NCBI RefSeq assembly: GCF_017356035.1
Contig: NZ_JAFIQX010000002.1
Location: 744,001 to 808,000, forward strand
Source: Longitalea luteola
GTDB lineage: Bacteria; Bacteroidota; Bacteroidia; Chitinophagales; Chitinophagaceae
Length of the DNA stretch: 64,000 bases
Reading direction: 5' to 3'
Shown piece by piece: positions 53,077 to 61,902 of this stretch. The translations under genes were made by a program, and so were the position numbers. Position 1 is the stretch's first letter. Each line of letters starts with the position of its first letter. A model generated the notes under the pieces. That model made no database searches. It saw nothing but the letters and a program-made list of their open reading frames with translations, and was not told where the DNA came from.

Positions 53077-54132
53077 TCAATTCAGATCAGCCGGTTTGCT
53101 TTGGTAAAAATTGGCATCTGCTTTCAGTCGCTGTTCCCATTTCCAGGCGGTGGTCATCATATCTTCCAGCGAATATTTGCAGTCCCACCCCAGGGCCTGG
53201 CGGGCATGGTCATTATTGGCATAGATGGCAATAACATCACCGGGGCGGCGCGGGCCTATGACATAGTTGAGTTTTACATTGCTCACTTTTTCAAAAGCCT
53301 TGATGGCTTCCAGCACCGATACACCATTGCCGCTACCGAGGTTAAACACTTCGCAGCGTTGGGTGCTTTTTCCTTCCTGCAGATATTTGATGGCAAGCGT
53401 ATGGGCATGGGCAATATCGCTTACGTGGATATAATCGCGAATGCAGGAGCCGTCGCGTGTGGGATAATCATTGCCATGCACCTGCATTACCGGTATTTTG
53501 CCAATGGCTGTTTGCGTAATCACAGGTACCAGGTTGGCCGGTTTGCCTATAGGCAGCTCACCGATCAGGATGGACGGATGGGCGCCTACCGGATTAAAAT
53601 AGCGCAACAGGATACATTTGGTTGGATTGGCTTTCGAAAATTCATTGATGATCTGTTCGCCCATTTGTTTGGTATACCCATATGGCGATTCCGCCGGTTT
53701 CGGCGGTGTGGCTTCTGTTACAGGTATTTTATCGGGATTGCCATACACTGTACAGGAGGAAGAGAAAACAAAATGCGGAATATTGAATTCTGCCACACAT
53801 TTCAACAGGTTGATCAGTGAAAACATGTTGTTCTCAAAATACATCAATGGCTGTTCAACCGATTCGCCTACTGCTTTATAAGCTGCAAAATGGATAATAC
53901 CTGTGATGTCGGTATTTTCCTGAAAGATCGCATAGGTATCATCAAAATCGCATAGATCTACCTTATAGTTCTTTACTTTTTTACCGGTAATTTTTTCAAT
54001 ACCTTCTAAAATGCGAGGAGTTGACCGGGAATTATCATCTACTGAAACAACTTCAAAGCCATTTTCTATCAGGTCAACTATGGTATGGGATCCAATATAA
54101 CCACATCCGCCTGTAACCAGAATTTTGCTCAT
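53077..54132 (-). CDS. galE: UDP-glucose 4-epimerase
   Basis: 351 residues. The NAD-binding motif GGCGYIGSHT (8-17) is followed by GIIHFAAYKAVGESVEQP, the catalytic SSSCTVYG and the YGYTK pair (YxxxK), and by LLRYFNPVGAHPS and GRRPGDV-like ends. It interconverts UDP-glucose and UDP-galactose for polysaccharide synthesis. It shares its strand with rfbA upstream, but a word-repeat cluster lies between them, so co-transcription is doubtful. Confidence 0.96.
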   Translation of the reverse strand: MSKILVTGGCGYIGSHTIVDLIENGFEVVSVDDNSRSTPRILEGIEKITGKKVKNYKVDLCDFDDTYAIFQENTDITGIIHFAAYKAVGESVEQPLMYFENNMFSLINLLKCVAEFNIPHFVFSSSCTVYGNPDKIPVTEATPPKPAESPYGYTKQMGEQIINEFSKANPTKCILLRYFNPVGAHPSILIGELPIGKPANLVPVITQTAIGKIPVMQVHGNDYPTRDGSCIRDYIHVSDIAHAHTLAIKYLQEGKSTQRCEVFNLGSGNGVSVLEAIKAFEKVSNVKLNYVIGPRRPGDVIAIYANNDHARQALGWDCKYSLEDMMTTAWKWEQRLKADANFYQSKPADLN

Positions 54133-54164
54133 TGTATCGTTTTATTTTAGATCGTGAACGTGTA

Positions 54165-54250
54165 AAAATCAATTGGCAATTGGCAATGGGCAATTAATTT
54201 TTTGTCTATTGATTGTTGACTGCCTGTTGTCTATTGCCTGTTGTTTATTG
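54165..54250. repeat. CAATTGGCAAT / TTGTCTATTGCC words at the rfbA 3' end
   Basis: CAATTGGCAATTGGCAATGG (54171-54190) faces its approximate complement, reiterated as TTGTCTATTG and TGTTGTCTATTGCC, up to and across the rfbA stop codon. The halves can fold on each other. Confidence 0.78.
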
Positions 54251-55111
54251 GTCTTTCAGCACATTCATAAGATATTGTCCGTATCCGCTTTTCAACAGGG
54301 GTTGAGCTATGGTGATCAGCTGTTCTTTTGTAATAAAGCCTTTCCGGTAAGCGATCTCTTCTATACAAGCTATTTTTATGCCTTGCCGTTGTTCAATTAC
54401 CTGTACGAATTGAGAGGCCTGCATCAGGGAATCGAAAGTGCCCGTATCTAACCAGGCGGTACCCCGGTCGAGAATGGAAACTTTTAATTTTCCCCTGCGA
54501 AGATATTCTTTATTTACGTCTGTAATTTCATATTCGCCGCGGGGGCTGGGTTTCAGGTCCCGGGCAATGGCTACCACGTCATTATCATAAAAATACAGTC
54601 CGGGCACAGCATAACTGCTCTTTGGATCGGCGGGTTTCTCTTCTATGGAAATAACCTTGTTGTTCTTGTCAAATTCAACTACACCATATCGTTCGGGATC
54701 GCTGACATGATAAGCATATACTATACCACCATCCGGATCATTGTTTTTGGAAAGTTGTTCGCCCAGGCCTACGCCATAGAAGATATTATCACCAAGCACA
54801 AGCGCCACACTGTCATTTCCAATGAAATCGGCGCCAATTACGAATGCCTGGGCCAGGCCATTGGGAACCGCCTGCTCGGCATAGGTAAAGCGTAAACCAA
54901 GTTGTGAACCGTCGTTCAATAATCTTTTAAACTGGGGAAGATCATGGGGAGTGGAAATAATGAGAATATCCCGGATGCCGGCAAGCATTAATGTAGACAG
55001 CGGATAATAGATCATGGGTTTGTCATAGATAGGCATGATCTGTTTACTGATAGCGTAAGTTATTGGGTGCAATCGAGTTCCGGAACCTCCGGCTAATATG
55101 ATCCCTTTCAT
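54245..55111 (-). CDS. rfbA: Glucose-1-phosphate thymidylyltransferase
   Basis: 288 residues, the normal length. [20 protein letters not shown] is the nucleotide-binding signature; further marks are [48 protein letters not shown] and [20 protein letters not shown]. It makes dTDP-glucose from dTTP and glucose 1-phosphate, the entry to dTDP-rhamnose. No rfbB, rfbC or rfbD lies nearby. The last codons are formed by repeat words. Confidence 0.96.
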   Translation of the reverse strand: MKGIILAGGSGTRLHPITYAISKQIMPIYDKPMIYYPLSTLMLAGIRDILIISTPHDLPQFKRLLNDGSQLGLRFTYAEQAVPNGLAQAFVIGADFIGNDSVALVLGDNIFYGVGLGEQLSKNNDPDGGIVYAYHVSDPERYGVVEFDKNNKVISIEEKPADPKSSYAVPGLYFYDNDVVAIARDLKPSPRGEYEITDVNKEYLRRGKLKVSILDRGTAWLDTGTFDSLMQASQFVQVIEQRQGIKIACIEEIAYRKGFITKEQLITIAQPLLKSGYGQYLMNVLKDQ

Positions 55112-55310
55112 GTCATCAATTATTTACTAAGTTTATATGGGTGCGTTAAATCATGCCAAAGTAATAAGAAACGGTTGGAATATCAAAACCAATGTAGAAA
55201 GCAGGGGCTTGAACCGGATGTTTTCGTATGGCAATCCTGTTCAGTTGGCAACAGGGAAAACAGGAGGTAAGAAGTACGAGGAACGACGGCAGCGGAAGAG
55301 GAATGTTGAT
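55112..55310. other. Gap upstream of rfbA
   Basis: No gene is visible. Words of the GAAGTAGGAAGTACGA type (AGGAGGTAAGAAGTACGAGG at 55262-55281) precede the hairpin of the next entry. A short plus-strand frame here has no protein character. Confidence 0.4.
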
Positions 55311-55368
55311 ATATGAAGCAGGAAGTATGAATTCGGGTTGTTTCTATTTCATACTTCCTGCTTCGTAT
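55311..55368 (-). terminator. 21-bp hairpin of GAAGCAGGAAGTATGAA words after pit
   Basis: ATATGAAGCAGGAAGTATGA (55311-55330 plus one A) pairs with 55348-55368 at 20 of 21 positions around a 16-base loop. It begins ten bases after the pit stop (minus strand) and belongs to the word family at the ctaD 3' end. Confidence 0.8.
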
Positions 55369-55377
55369 TTCGGTATA

Positions 55378-56451
55378 TTAATGCGCAGCAGGATTGATGA
55401 ATTTCAGAACAAAATAAACCAGGGCGGCAAATAAGCCACTAACCGGAATGGTAAGGATCCATGCCCACAGCAGGTTGATGGAGATGCCCCAGCGCACTGC
55501 AGATAAGCGTTTGGTCATACCCACACCCATAATGGAACCTGCAATCGTGTGCGTTGTACTTACCGGAATACCCAGTCCCTGTGAAACGCCATATAAGGTT
55601 ACAGCGCCGGCTGTTTCTGCGGCTACGCCTTCAAGCGGAGTTACCTTGGTGATCTTGGTACCCATGGTCTTTACGATACGCCAGCCACCCATCATGGTAC
55701 CAAGGGCAATACAAACATAGCAGGTGATGGGGATCCATTGCGGCACATGTCCATAACTGGTTTTGCCGTTCGCATCTACTTTTTCTATTATCAGTGCCCA
55801 GTCAGGTATTGGTACACCATTTTTTACACACCAGGCGCCAAATACGACCATGGATGCGGTGATAATACCGATCACTTTTTGCGAATCGCTACCCCCGTGC
55901 CCGAGGCTGAAGGCGGCAGAGGATACCAACTGCAACCGCCGGAACCATTTATCTGCATGATAAGGATTGGCCTTCCGGCAGAGGTTCACGATGAGCACCG
56001 TGATCAAAAATGCGATGAACATACCAATAAAGGGCGCCAGGACAATAAATTTGACGGTATCAAAAATTACTTTCTGGTTAATAACATCGAAGCTGCCGGC
56101 GTGTGCCACCGCAGCGCCTGCAAAACCACCAATGAGGGTATGCGATGAGCTGGAAGGAATGCCAAACCACCAGGTAAGCAGGTTCCAGGCGATAGCGGCT
56201 ATGAGGCCCGCAAAGATCACATATAAATTAATGGAGTCGCTGTGTACGGTTTTGGCAACGGTGTTGGCTACTTTAAGATCGAAGATCCAGAAGGCTGCAA
56301 AATTGAAAACGGCTGCCCATACAACCGCCTGAAAAGGGGTGAGCACTTTGGTGGAAACAACGGTAGCTATGGAGTTGGCAGCGTCATGAAAACCATTGAT
56401 CAAATCGAAAGCCAGTCCGAGTATGATGATAATAACTATTAATGTAAACAT
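55378..56451 (-). CDS. pit: Inorganic phosphate transporter (Pit family)
   Basis: 357 residues with about ten membrane helices. The duplicated Pit signature is visible: DLINGFHDAANSIATVVSTK near the N-terminus and GVSQGLGIPVSTTHTIAGSI near the C-terminus, with WWFGIPSSSSHTLIGGFAG between them. It takes up metal phosphate with protons as the low-affinity system. It lies 35 bases after a DUF47 gene on the same strand, the standard Pit partner. No phosphate-type operator is seen upstream, as expected for a constitutive Pit. Confidence 0.95.
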   Translation of the reverse strand: MFTLIVIIIILGLAFDLINGFHDAANSIATVVSTKVLTPFQAVVWAAVFNFAAFWIFDLKVANTVAKTVHSDSINLYVIFAGLIAAIAWNLLTWWFGIPSSSSHTLIGGFAGAAVAHAGSFDVINQKVIFDTVKFIVLAPFIGMFIAFLITVLIVNLCRKANPYHADKWFRRLQLVSSAAFSLGHGGSDSQKVIGIITASMVVFGAWCVKNGVPIPDWALIIEKVDANGKTSYGHVPQWIPITCYVCIALGTMMGGWRIVKTMGTKITKVTPLEGVAAETAGAVTLYGVSQGLGIPVSTTHTIAGSIMGVGMTKRLSAVRWGISINLLWAWILTIPVSGLFAALVYFVLKFINPAAH

Positions 56452-56486
56452 TGCAGCGCGGTTAGGTAATAAACAGGTCCTGTCAG

Positions 56487-57134
56487 TTACGCGTATTTAA
56501 TAATGATAGATTCGATCACATTACCGGCATCTTCGCATTTATCGGTTACTATTTCCATTACCTGATAAATTTCCCGCTTTTTGATAACCTCTTTGGCATC
56601 GGGTTCGGTTTCGAACAACCGGTCAATGCTTAGATCGAAAATATCATCTGCCTGGTTCTCAATGCTGTTTACTTTTACCAGGGCATCGGTAATCTGGCGC
56701 ATATCGCGCATATCGCGCAGCTGCAGTACGGCATTTTTAATTTGCTCGCAACCCTGATCAATGAGATCGGCCATTTTTTGAATGCCCTGATCGTTGGGAT
56801 TTACTTTGTAGAAATTGATCTTTTTGGCAGAAGCGAAAATATAGTCTGCAATATCATCCAGGGCGCTGGCCAGGTAGTGAATGTCTTCACGGTCGAAGGG
56901 TGTAATGAAATTTCTGCCGAGCTCAGTAAAGATCTTATGGGTGTAATCGTCATTTACATGCTCCAGGTCCTCAATTTGGGCAATCAAAGCAGCCCTTTTG
57001 TCGAAGTCCGGTTCTGTAACTACTTCCTTCATCACCTTACCCATTTTAGCCACAGTTTGGGCAACCTGTTCAAATAAGGAGTAGAATATCCTATCCTTCG
57101 GCATGAAAATCTTCATTATTGAGTTTAAGCCCAT
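56487..57134 (-). CDS. DUF47 (PhoU-like) protein, partner of Pit
   Basis: 215 residues, all helical and cytoplasmic, in the PhoU-like DUF47 family: DRIFYSLFEQVAQTVAKMG, EHVNDDYTHKIFTELGRNFI, TPFDREDIHYLASALDDIAD and the metal-binding-type EDAGNVIESIIIKYA end. DUF47 proteins accompany Pit transporters and modulate them. First gene of the two-gene unit with pit, with a -7 element just before the start. Confidence 0.92.
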   Translation of the reverse strand: MGLNSIMKIFMPKDRIFYSLFEQVAQTVAKMGKVMKEVVTEPDFDKRAALIAQIEDLEHVNDDYTHKIFTELGRNFITPFDREDIHYLASALDDIADYIFASAKKINFYKVNPNDQGIQKMADLIDQGCEQIKNAVLQLRDMRDMRQITDALVKVNSIENQADDIFDLSIDRLFETEPDAKEVIKKREIYQVMEIVTDKCEDAGNVIESIIIKYA

Positions 57135-57152
57135 TTACCTAAAAATTTGTCG

Positions 57153-57160
57153 CAAAAATA
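57153..57160 (-). promoter_or_regulatory. -7 element for the DUF47-pit operon
   Basis: TATTTTTG on the minus strand fits TAnnTTTG; the leader would be about 12 bases. No 11-bp half-site array faces in this direction. Confidence 0.5.
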
Positions 57161-57196
57161 GAACTAATACTATAGGATAAAAAAAAGGGCGCCTCG

Positions 57197-57223
57197 GTAA
57201 TAATTACTTAACACAAAGATAAT
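57197..57223 (+). promoter_or_regulatory. Three 11-bp-spaced half-sites (distal porin operator)
   Basis: GTAAT, TTAAC and ATAAT start at 57197, 57208 and 57219, exactly 11 bases apart, with spacers AATTAC and ACAAAG. The third half-site plus spacer (ATAATATTGG) repeats one seen before the lipoprotein gene (61855). It is on the porin strand, 235 bases before its start. Confidence 0.45.
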
Positions 57224-57405
57224 ATTGGGCGCGAAATGCTGCTCGAATTGTTTAATGGGTTGATTACCAAATGCTAAATAATCAATTGATTCCCTAATGA
57301 CTATGGCCGCTGATGTAAGTGCGCTTTATTTCTGCTTTTCTTAATAAAAATATTATACCAGTATTTGCTGATTTACCGTATGCCGGTGGCCCTGGTTTTG
57401 AAGAA

Positions 57406-57432
57406 ATAATCATAATATAATAATTGCTTAAT
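57406..57432 (+). promoter_or_regulatory. Three 11-bp-spaced half-sites before the porin gene
   Basis: ATAAT, ATAAT and TTAAT start at 57406, 57417 and 57428. The region is A/T-rich, so chance is a concern. No -7 element lies at the 10-base distance found in the other two genes. Confidence 0.4.
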
Positions 57433-57457
57433 ATTGCCTCCCCAAAAAACCGGTATA

Positions 57458-58783
57458 ATGTCTCTTCCACGTTTAAAGTTGTTTTCTGGTTTACGTAAGC
57501 TTTTCATTCTGCTTTTTTTCCTTGGAAGTTCGTGTGTGTTGCAAGCTCAGTTCTTAACCCAAATGATCGACACCACTACCAATGTGGGGAGAGGTATTTT
57601 ACAGATGTATAAGAAATTCGATAGAATATATTTTACGGGTTATCTGCAACCCCAGTTCCAGGTTGCGCAACAAAAAGGCGCCGACAGCTGGAATGGGGGC
57701 GACTTTGCGCCGAAAGCCAACAGCCGGTTCATGCTTCGGCGCGGCCGCGTGCGGTTGGATTATGTGCGAATGAATAGTAATGAAGAGATCTCACTCTATT
57801 TTGCGTTCCAGTTTGATGGTACGGAACGAGGCGTGGTTATCCGTGATTTCTGGGGGCGTGTATTTGAAAACAAGTGGCATGTGCTTAATCTTACTACCGG
57901 GATGTTTGCCCGGCCCTTTGGTTACGAAGTGAACCTGAGCTCCGGCGACCGCGAAACGCCCGAACGTGGCCGGATGTCACAGATATTAATGAGAAATGAA
58001 CGCGACCTGGGTGCCATGATCTCCTTTGAGCCCCGCCGCAAGGATCATCCGTTGCGCAACCTGAAAGTAGACGCGGGCGTTTTCAATGGCCAGGGTTTAA
58101 CGGCCACCAGTGAATATGATTCTTACAAAGATTTTATCGCCCGCGCCGCCTGGCGGCCTTACCCGCTAAGCAAAGATTTCTTTATCTCTGGCGGTCTTTC
58201 TTATTTAAATGGTGGACTGTTTCAAAATACAAAATATACGTATGAAATAGCCAATGGCCACAATGGTAAACACTTTCTTGTAGATTCATCTGATGACAAC
58301 CTTGGCCGCAAAGCTCCCCGCCAGTATTATGGGGCCGATATGCAGTTAAAGTGGAAACCTAAAGACGGACTTGCTACCGAACTGCGGCTTGAGTACTGGA
58401 GGGGTACCCAGACTGCTTCCGCCGGTACCAGTGAAACACCTACTGCTTTGTTGGATGAGCCTTATTATGTTCGTCAATTCGATGGCGCGTTTATTTATTT
58501 CCTGCAGAATTTTACCAAACAACACCAGGTTGGTATTAAATACGATTGGTACGATCCGAACATTGAAGTGAAAGGCCGGGAAATTGGTGAGAGCGGCAAT
58601 AATTTGAATGCAACCGATATTAAATATTCTACCGTAACTGTCGGCTACAATTATATAGTGAATGAAAATGTACGCCTGATGTTATGGTATGACTTTATCA
58701 CCAATGAATCCACTTCCTTAGCCGGTTATACGGGCGATAAAAAGGATAATATTTTTACGGCCAGGCTTCAATTCAAGTTTTAA
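57458..58783 (+). CDS. Phosphate-selective porin (OprO/OprP family)
   Basis: 441 residues from ATG 57458. A signal peptide (LFILLFFLGSSCVLQAQ) is followed by the 16-strand porin domain: FTGYLQPQFQVAQQKGADSW, FMLRRGRVRLDYVRMNS, DFWGRVFENKWHVLNLTTGM, RDLGAMISFEP and a final aromatic strand FTARLQFKF. The family forms anion-selective channels in the outer membrane, induced at low phosphate in Pseudomonas. It is divergent from DUF47-pit and upstream of the TonB receptor, so the whole region deals with phosphate. Confidence 0.9.
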   Translation: MSLPRLKLFSGLRKLFILLFFLGSSCVLQAQFLTQMIDTTTNVGRGILQMYKKFDRIYFTGYLQPQFQVAQQKGADSWNGGDFAPKANSRFMLRRGRVRLDYVRMNSNEEISLYFAFQFDGTERGVVIRDFWGRVFENKWHVLNLTTGMFARPFGYEVNLSSGDRETPERGRMSQILMRNERDLGAMISFEPRRKDHPLRNLKVDAGVFNGQGLTATSEYDSYKDFIARAAWRPYPLSKDFFISGGLSYLNGGLFQNTKYTYEIANGHNGKHFLVDSSDDNLGRKAPRQYYGADMQLKWKPKDGLATELRLEYWRGTQTASAGTSETPTALLDEPYYVRQFDGAFIYFLQNFTKQHQVGIKYDWYDPNIEVKGREIGESGNNLNATDIKYSTVTVGYNYIVNENVRLMLWYDFITNESTSLAGYTGDKKDNIFTARLQFKF

Positions 58784-58864
58784 GAGCCACTTAACCAGTC
58801 TCTTACAACCACATTGCCATCATTATTGTGCCAGTTTTTTTAAAGTTGGTTGAATTTCAGCGAA

Positions 58865-58913
58865 TTAATATTCGCGTAACGTTGCCGAAACATTCGCGTA
58901 ACGTTTGCTTAAC
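58865..58913 (+). promoter_or_regulatory. Five 11-bp-spaced half-sites (distal operator of the TonB receptor gene)
   Basis: TTAAT, GTAAC, GAAAC, GTAAC and TTAAC start at 58865, 58876, 58887, 58898 and 58909, all exactly 11 bases apart. The spacers are also similar (ATTCGC, GTTGCC, ATTCGC, GTTTGC), giving a visible direct repeat. The geometry is that of PhoB/OmpR-family binding sites. Confidence 0.7.
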
Positions 58914-58948
58914 ATTAAGGCCTTCAGAAGGCCCCTGATGCGGGTCAG

Positions 58949-58986
58949 TTAATAATTCCTTAACACAGGAGTAACATAGCGATAAC
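58949..58986 (+). promoter_or_regulatory. Four 11-bp-spaced half-sites (proximal operator of the TonB receptor gene)
   Basis: TTAAT, TTAAC, GTAAC and ATAAC start at 58949, 58960, 58971 and 58982. The array ends 10 bases before the -7 element, the place where a PhoB-type activator replaces a missing -33 box. Confidence 0.72.
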
Positions 58987-58996
58987 ACCTCCTGGA

Positions 58997-59004
58997 TACT
59001 TTTG
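58997..59004 (+). promoter_or_regulatory. -7 element of the TonB receptor gene
   Basis: TACTTTTG fits TAnnTTTG. There is no TTG at the -33 position, consistent with activation from the adjoining half-site array. It includes the TTG at 59002, which therefore cannot be the start codon. Confidence 0.65.
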
Positions 59005-59025
59005 CGGCAAATAAACCCACTATTT

Positions 59026-61845
59026 GTGCGTAAAATTCTTGTTCTTACAATTATTAGTCTGCTCACTGTAACATTTACGTATGCCCAAACCGGTAAGATT
59101 GCCGGTAAAGTTGTGAATGAAAAGAATGAGCCGCTTAATGGAGTATCCATTAAGATCGATAACAATGCAACCGGTGGTGTTGCAACCGATGTGGAGGGGC
59201 GTTTCTTAATAAAACTGAATCCTGGTAAATATACCCTTACATTAACTTCTGTTGGTTATAATAATAAAACGGTTACTGATGTAGCGGTTGAAGCAAATGG
59301 TTTGCAGGAGCTGAACATTGTGATGCAGGCTGCCAGTAAAGAGCTGAAAGCGGTGGTAGTTAGCGTATCGGCAAGGCGGGAATCCGATTTCGCCCTGTTG
59401 AACATGCAGAAGAACAATGCCAGCATTTCTGATGGTATTTCTGCCGAATCCATTAAAAGATCACCCGATAAAAATACCGGGGAAGTATTAAAAAGGGTAA
59501 GCGGTACATCTATCCAGGACAATAAGTTTGTGATAGTGCGTGGTTTGATCGACAGATACAATGTGGCTACTATTAATAATGCCATGCTGCCCAGCACGGA
59601 GCCTGATAGAAGAGCCTTCTCGTTCGATATCATTCCTTCGAACCTGATAGATAATATCATGATCTATAAGACTGCCAATCCCGATCTGCCAGGTGATTTT
59701 GCAGGTGGTGTTGTACAGGTATCAACAAAGGATGTTCCCAGCCGCAATTTTCTAACGCTGGGTGCAGGCGCCAGTTATAATACGATCTCTACTTTTAAAG
59801 ATTTCAACCCCGGTTATGTAGCCGCCACCGATTATCTCGGTTTTGATGACGGCAGCCGCAAATTGCCCGATAATTTTCCTTCAAGAGGAAGATTTCAGGG
59901 TTCTACTTTTGAACAACGCGCTGAGTATTCAAAATTAATGAAGAATACGTACGGCGACCGCTATAATGCCAATGCATTACCCAACCAAAGCTATCAACTG
60001 AGCTGGGGCAAACGGTTCGACCTGAAGAACTCAGGCGTACTGGGTTCAATTCTTTCGCTTACTTACCGCAATAGCCAATCGATGGTAGAAGGTTCCAGAC
60101 AGGAATTCGACAACCAGTTCTCACAAGTGAGCGGTGCTGCTTATAATTACACTGATTCTACGTATAAATTCTCTACGAGCCTGGGCGCGTTATTGAACCT
60201 TTCCTATAAAAAAGGAAACACCAAGATCGCTTTCAAGAACCTGTTCAACCGTTTATTTGAAAACTCAAATATGATCAGGAACGGTATTCAATACTACAGT
60301 GGTTTTGCATCGATCTATGCCCAGGGGGGTGAAACTGTTGTAAAAACATTATACAGCACCCAGCTGGAAGGTGAGCATTCGATGAAGAACAAATCAAAGC
60401 TTACCTGGAACCTGAACTATGCATTGACCCTGCGTGACAATCCTGATTATAAATTCGCGCCTTTTATTAAAGATTCATCCAATGCCAATAAAGCAGATGT
60501 TCCTTATGAAGTGGTGTTGAGAGATACCTATCGTTTCTTTGCCAACCTCGAAGAACATGCAACAGGCGCCAATGTTAACTATTCCACACCATTCCGTTTG
60601 TTTGGCGACGATGCAAGCACCGTTAAATTCGGCTTGTTGACACAATACAAATTCCGCGAGTTCAATGCCCGCATTTTCCGGTACAACAGAGCACCTGGAA
60701 CCAACTTCAACGAAGGTTATTTAACCATGCCGGTTAAATATATTTTCCAGGATGCCAATATGAATACTGAAGGACTTGCCCTGGAGGAAATTACCAATAC
60801 CACTGATAAATACGATGCGAACTCATTGTTGAATGCCGGTTATGTTATGTTCGATAACCGACTGAACGATAAGTTCCGCCTGGTATGGGGTGTTCGTGTT
60901 GAGAATTTTGGATTTACAGTAAATACATCTGATTTCTCAGGCATGAAAGTGAAGGCTGATAAGAACTACCTCGACATCCTGCCTTCTGCGAACCTTACCT
61001 ATTCAATAACGCCCCGCACGAACCTGCGTTTTTCGGCCAGCCGTACGGTAAGCCGTCCTGAGTTCAGGGAAATTGCCAACTTCTCATTCTATGATTTCGT
61101 ACGCAACGTACAGGTGAGAGGTAATACCAAACTCGAAAGAAGCCAGAACACCAATGTAGATCTGCGCTTTGAAACATATCCTTCGAACGGTGAAGTGATC
61201 TCGGGTTCAGTGTTTGTTAAACATTTCAACAAACCGATTGAGTTACGGGTTGACCCCGGTTCCAATCCGCTGAACCTGGTGTTTGAATACTACAATGCAA
61301 AGTATGCGTTGAACTATGGTATAGAAGCCGAGATCAAAAAGCGGTTAAGCTTTTTAGGAAAACAGGAATGGCTTGAAGACCTGTTTGTGTTTGCCAATGC
61401 TGCCATCATTAAATCAAACGTAAACGTTGATGGTCTGGATGTAGCCGTTGCTGATAAGGACAGGCCTATGCAGGGACAATCACCCTATGTGATCAATGCC
61501 GGTTTAACATATGCCGGTGCTGGACGTACTTCTGCCAGTTTGTTGGTGAACAGAATTGGTCATCGTATTGAAGCGGTAGGTAACGATCCCAAAGGCTTAC
61601 CCGATATTTATGAGAATGGCAGAACGGTTATCGATATTCAGTTGAGCCAAAAGGTGCTGCGCAACAAGGGCGAGATCAAACTGAATATAGCGGACCTGTT
61701 GAATCAGAAATCTATCTTTTACCAGAACTACAGGATTGATACCGATAAAATTTCAAAACGTTCTTACAAAGCCAGCGAAGACCGTGTATGGGCCAGCAGC
61801 CGTTTTGGTTCAAGCATTGGTGTGAGCTTTTCGTATAACTTTTAA
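59026..61845 (+). CDS. TonB-dependent receptor with carboxypeptidase-like N-terminal domain
   Basis: 939 residues from GTG 59026, chosen because the -7 element covers the earlier TTG and because the signal peptide then starts cleanly (RKILVLTIISLLTVTFTYAQ). Residues about 22-100 form a carboxypeptidase-regulatory-like domain (GKVVNEKNEPLNGVSIKIDN); then a plug with VLKRVSGTSIQDNKFVIVRG and a large barrel ending in GSSIGVSFSYNF. No SusD homologue is next to it, so glycan uptake of the Sus type is unlikely. The operators upstream and the phosphate genes beside it suggest a phosphate-containing ligand. It is followed by a lipoprotein gene with a matching operator. Confidence 0.92.
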   Translation: MRKILVLTIISLLTVTFTYAQTGKIAGKVVNEKNEPLNGVSIKIDNNATGGVATDVEGRFLIKLNPGKYTLTLTSVGYNNKTVTDVAVEANGLQELNIVMQAASKELKAVVVSVSARRESDFALLNMQKNNASISDGISAESIKRSPDKNTGEVLKRVSGTSIQDNKFVIVRGLIDRYNVATINNAMLPSTEPDRRAFSFDIIPSNLIDNIMIYKTANPDLPGDFAGGVVQVSTKDVPSRNFLTLGAGASYNTISTFKDFNPGYVAATDYLGFDDGSRKLPDNFPSRGRFQGSTFEQRAEYSKLMKNTYGDRYNANALPNQSYQLSWGKRFDLKNSGVLGSILSLTYRNSQSMVEGSRQEFDNQFSQVSGAAYNYTDSTYKFSTSLGALLNLSYKKGNTKIAFKNLFNRLFENSNMIRNGIQYYSGFASIYAQGGETVVKTLYSTQLEGEHSMKNKSKLTWNLNYALTLRDNPDYKFAPFIKDSSNANKADVPYEVVLRDTYRFFANLEEHATGANVNYSTPFRLFGDDASTVKFGLLTQYKFREFNARIFRYNRAPGTNFNEGYLTMPVKYIFQDANMNTEGLALEEITNTTDKYDANSLLNAGYVMFDNRLNDKFRLVWGVRVENFGFTVNTSDFSGMKVKADKNYLDILPSANLTYSITPRTNLRFSASRTVSRPEFREIANFSFYDFVRNVQVRGNTKLERSQNTNVDLRFETYPSNGEVISGSVFVKHFNKPIELRVDPGSNPLNLVFEYYNAKYALNYGIEAEIKKRLSFLGKQEWLEDLFVFANAAIIKSNVNVDGLDVAVADKDRPMQGQSPYVINAGLTYAGAGRTSASLLVNRIGHRIEAVGNDPKGLPDIYENGRTVIDIQLSQKVLRNKGEIKLNIADLLNQKSIFYQNYRIDTDKISKRSYKASEDRVWASSRFGSSIGVSFSYNF

Positions 61846-61854
61846 TTGCCAAAC

Positions 61855-61892
61855 ATAATATTGGCTTAACTGATAGTTAATATTCCCTTAAT
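61855..61892 (+). promoter_or_regulatory. Four 11-bp-spaced half-sites before the lipoprotein gene
   Basis: ATAAT, TTAAC, TTAAT and TTAAT start at 61855, 61866, 61877 and 61888. As at the TonB receptor gene, the array ends 10 bases before the -7 element, an identical spacing in two independent genes. Confidence 0.72.
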
Positions 61893-61902
61893 GCAGGGGG
61901 CT

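Noticed and set aside
52954-53820. 288-codon plus-strand frame opposite galE
   Set aside because: Antisense to GalE, which has complete family motifs; the shadow has none.
59002-59025. TTG at 59002 as start of the TonB receptor gene
   Set aside because: It lies within the -7 element TACTTTTG; GTG at 59026 gives a clean signal peptide.
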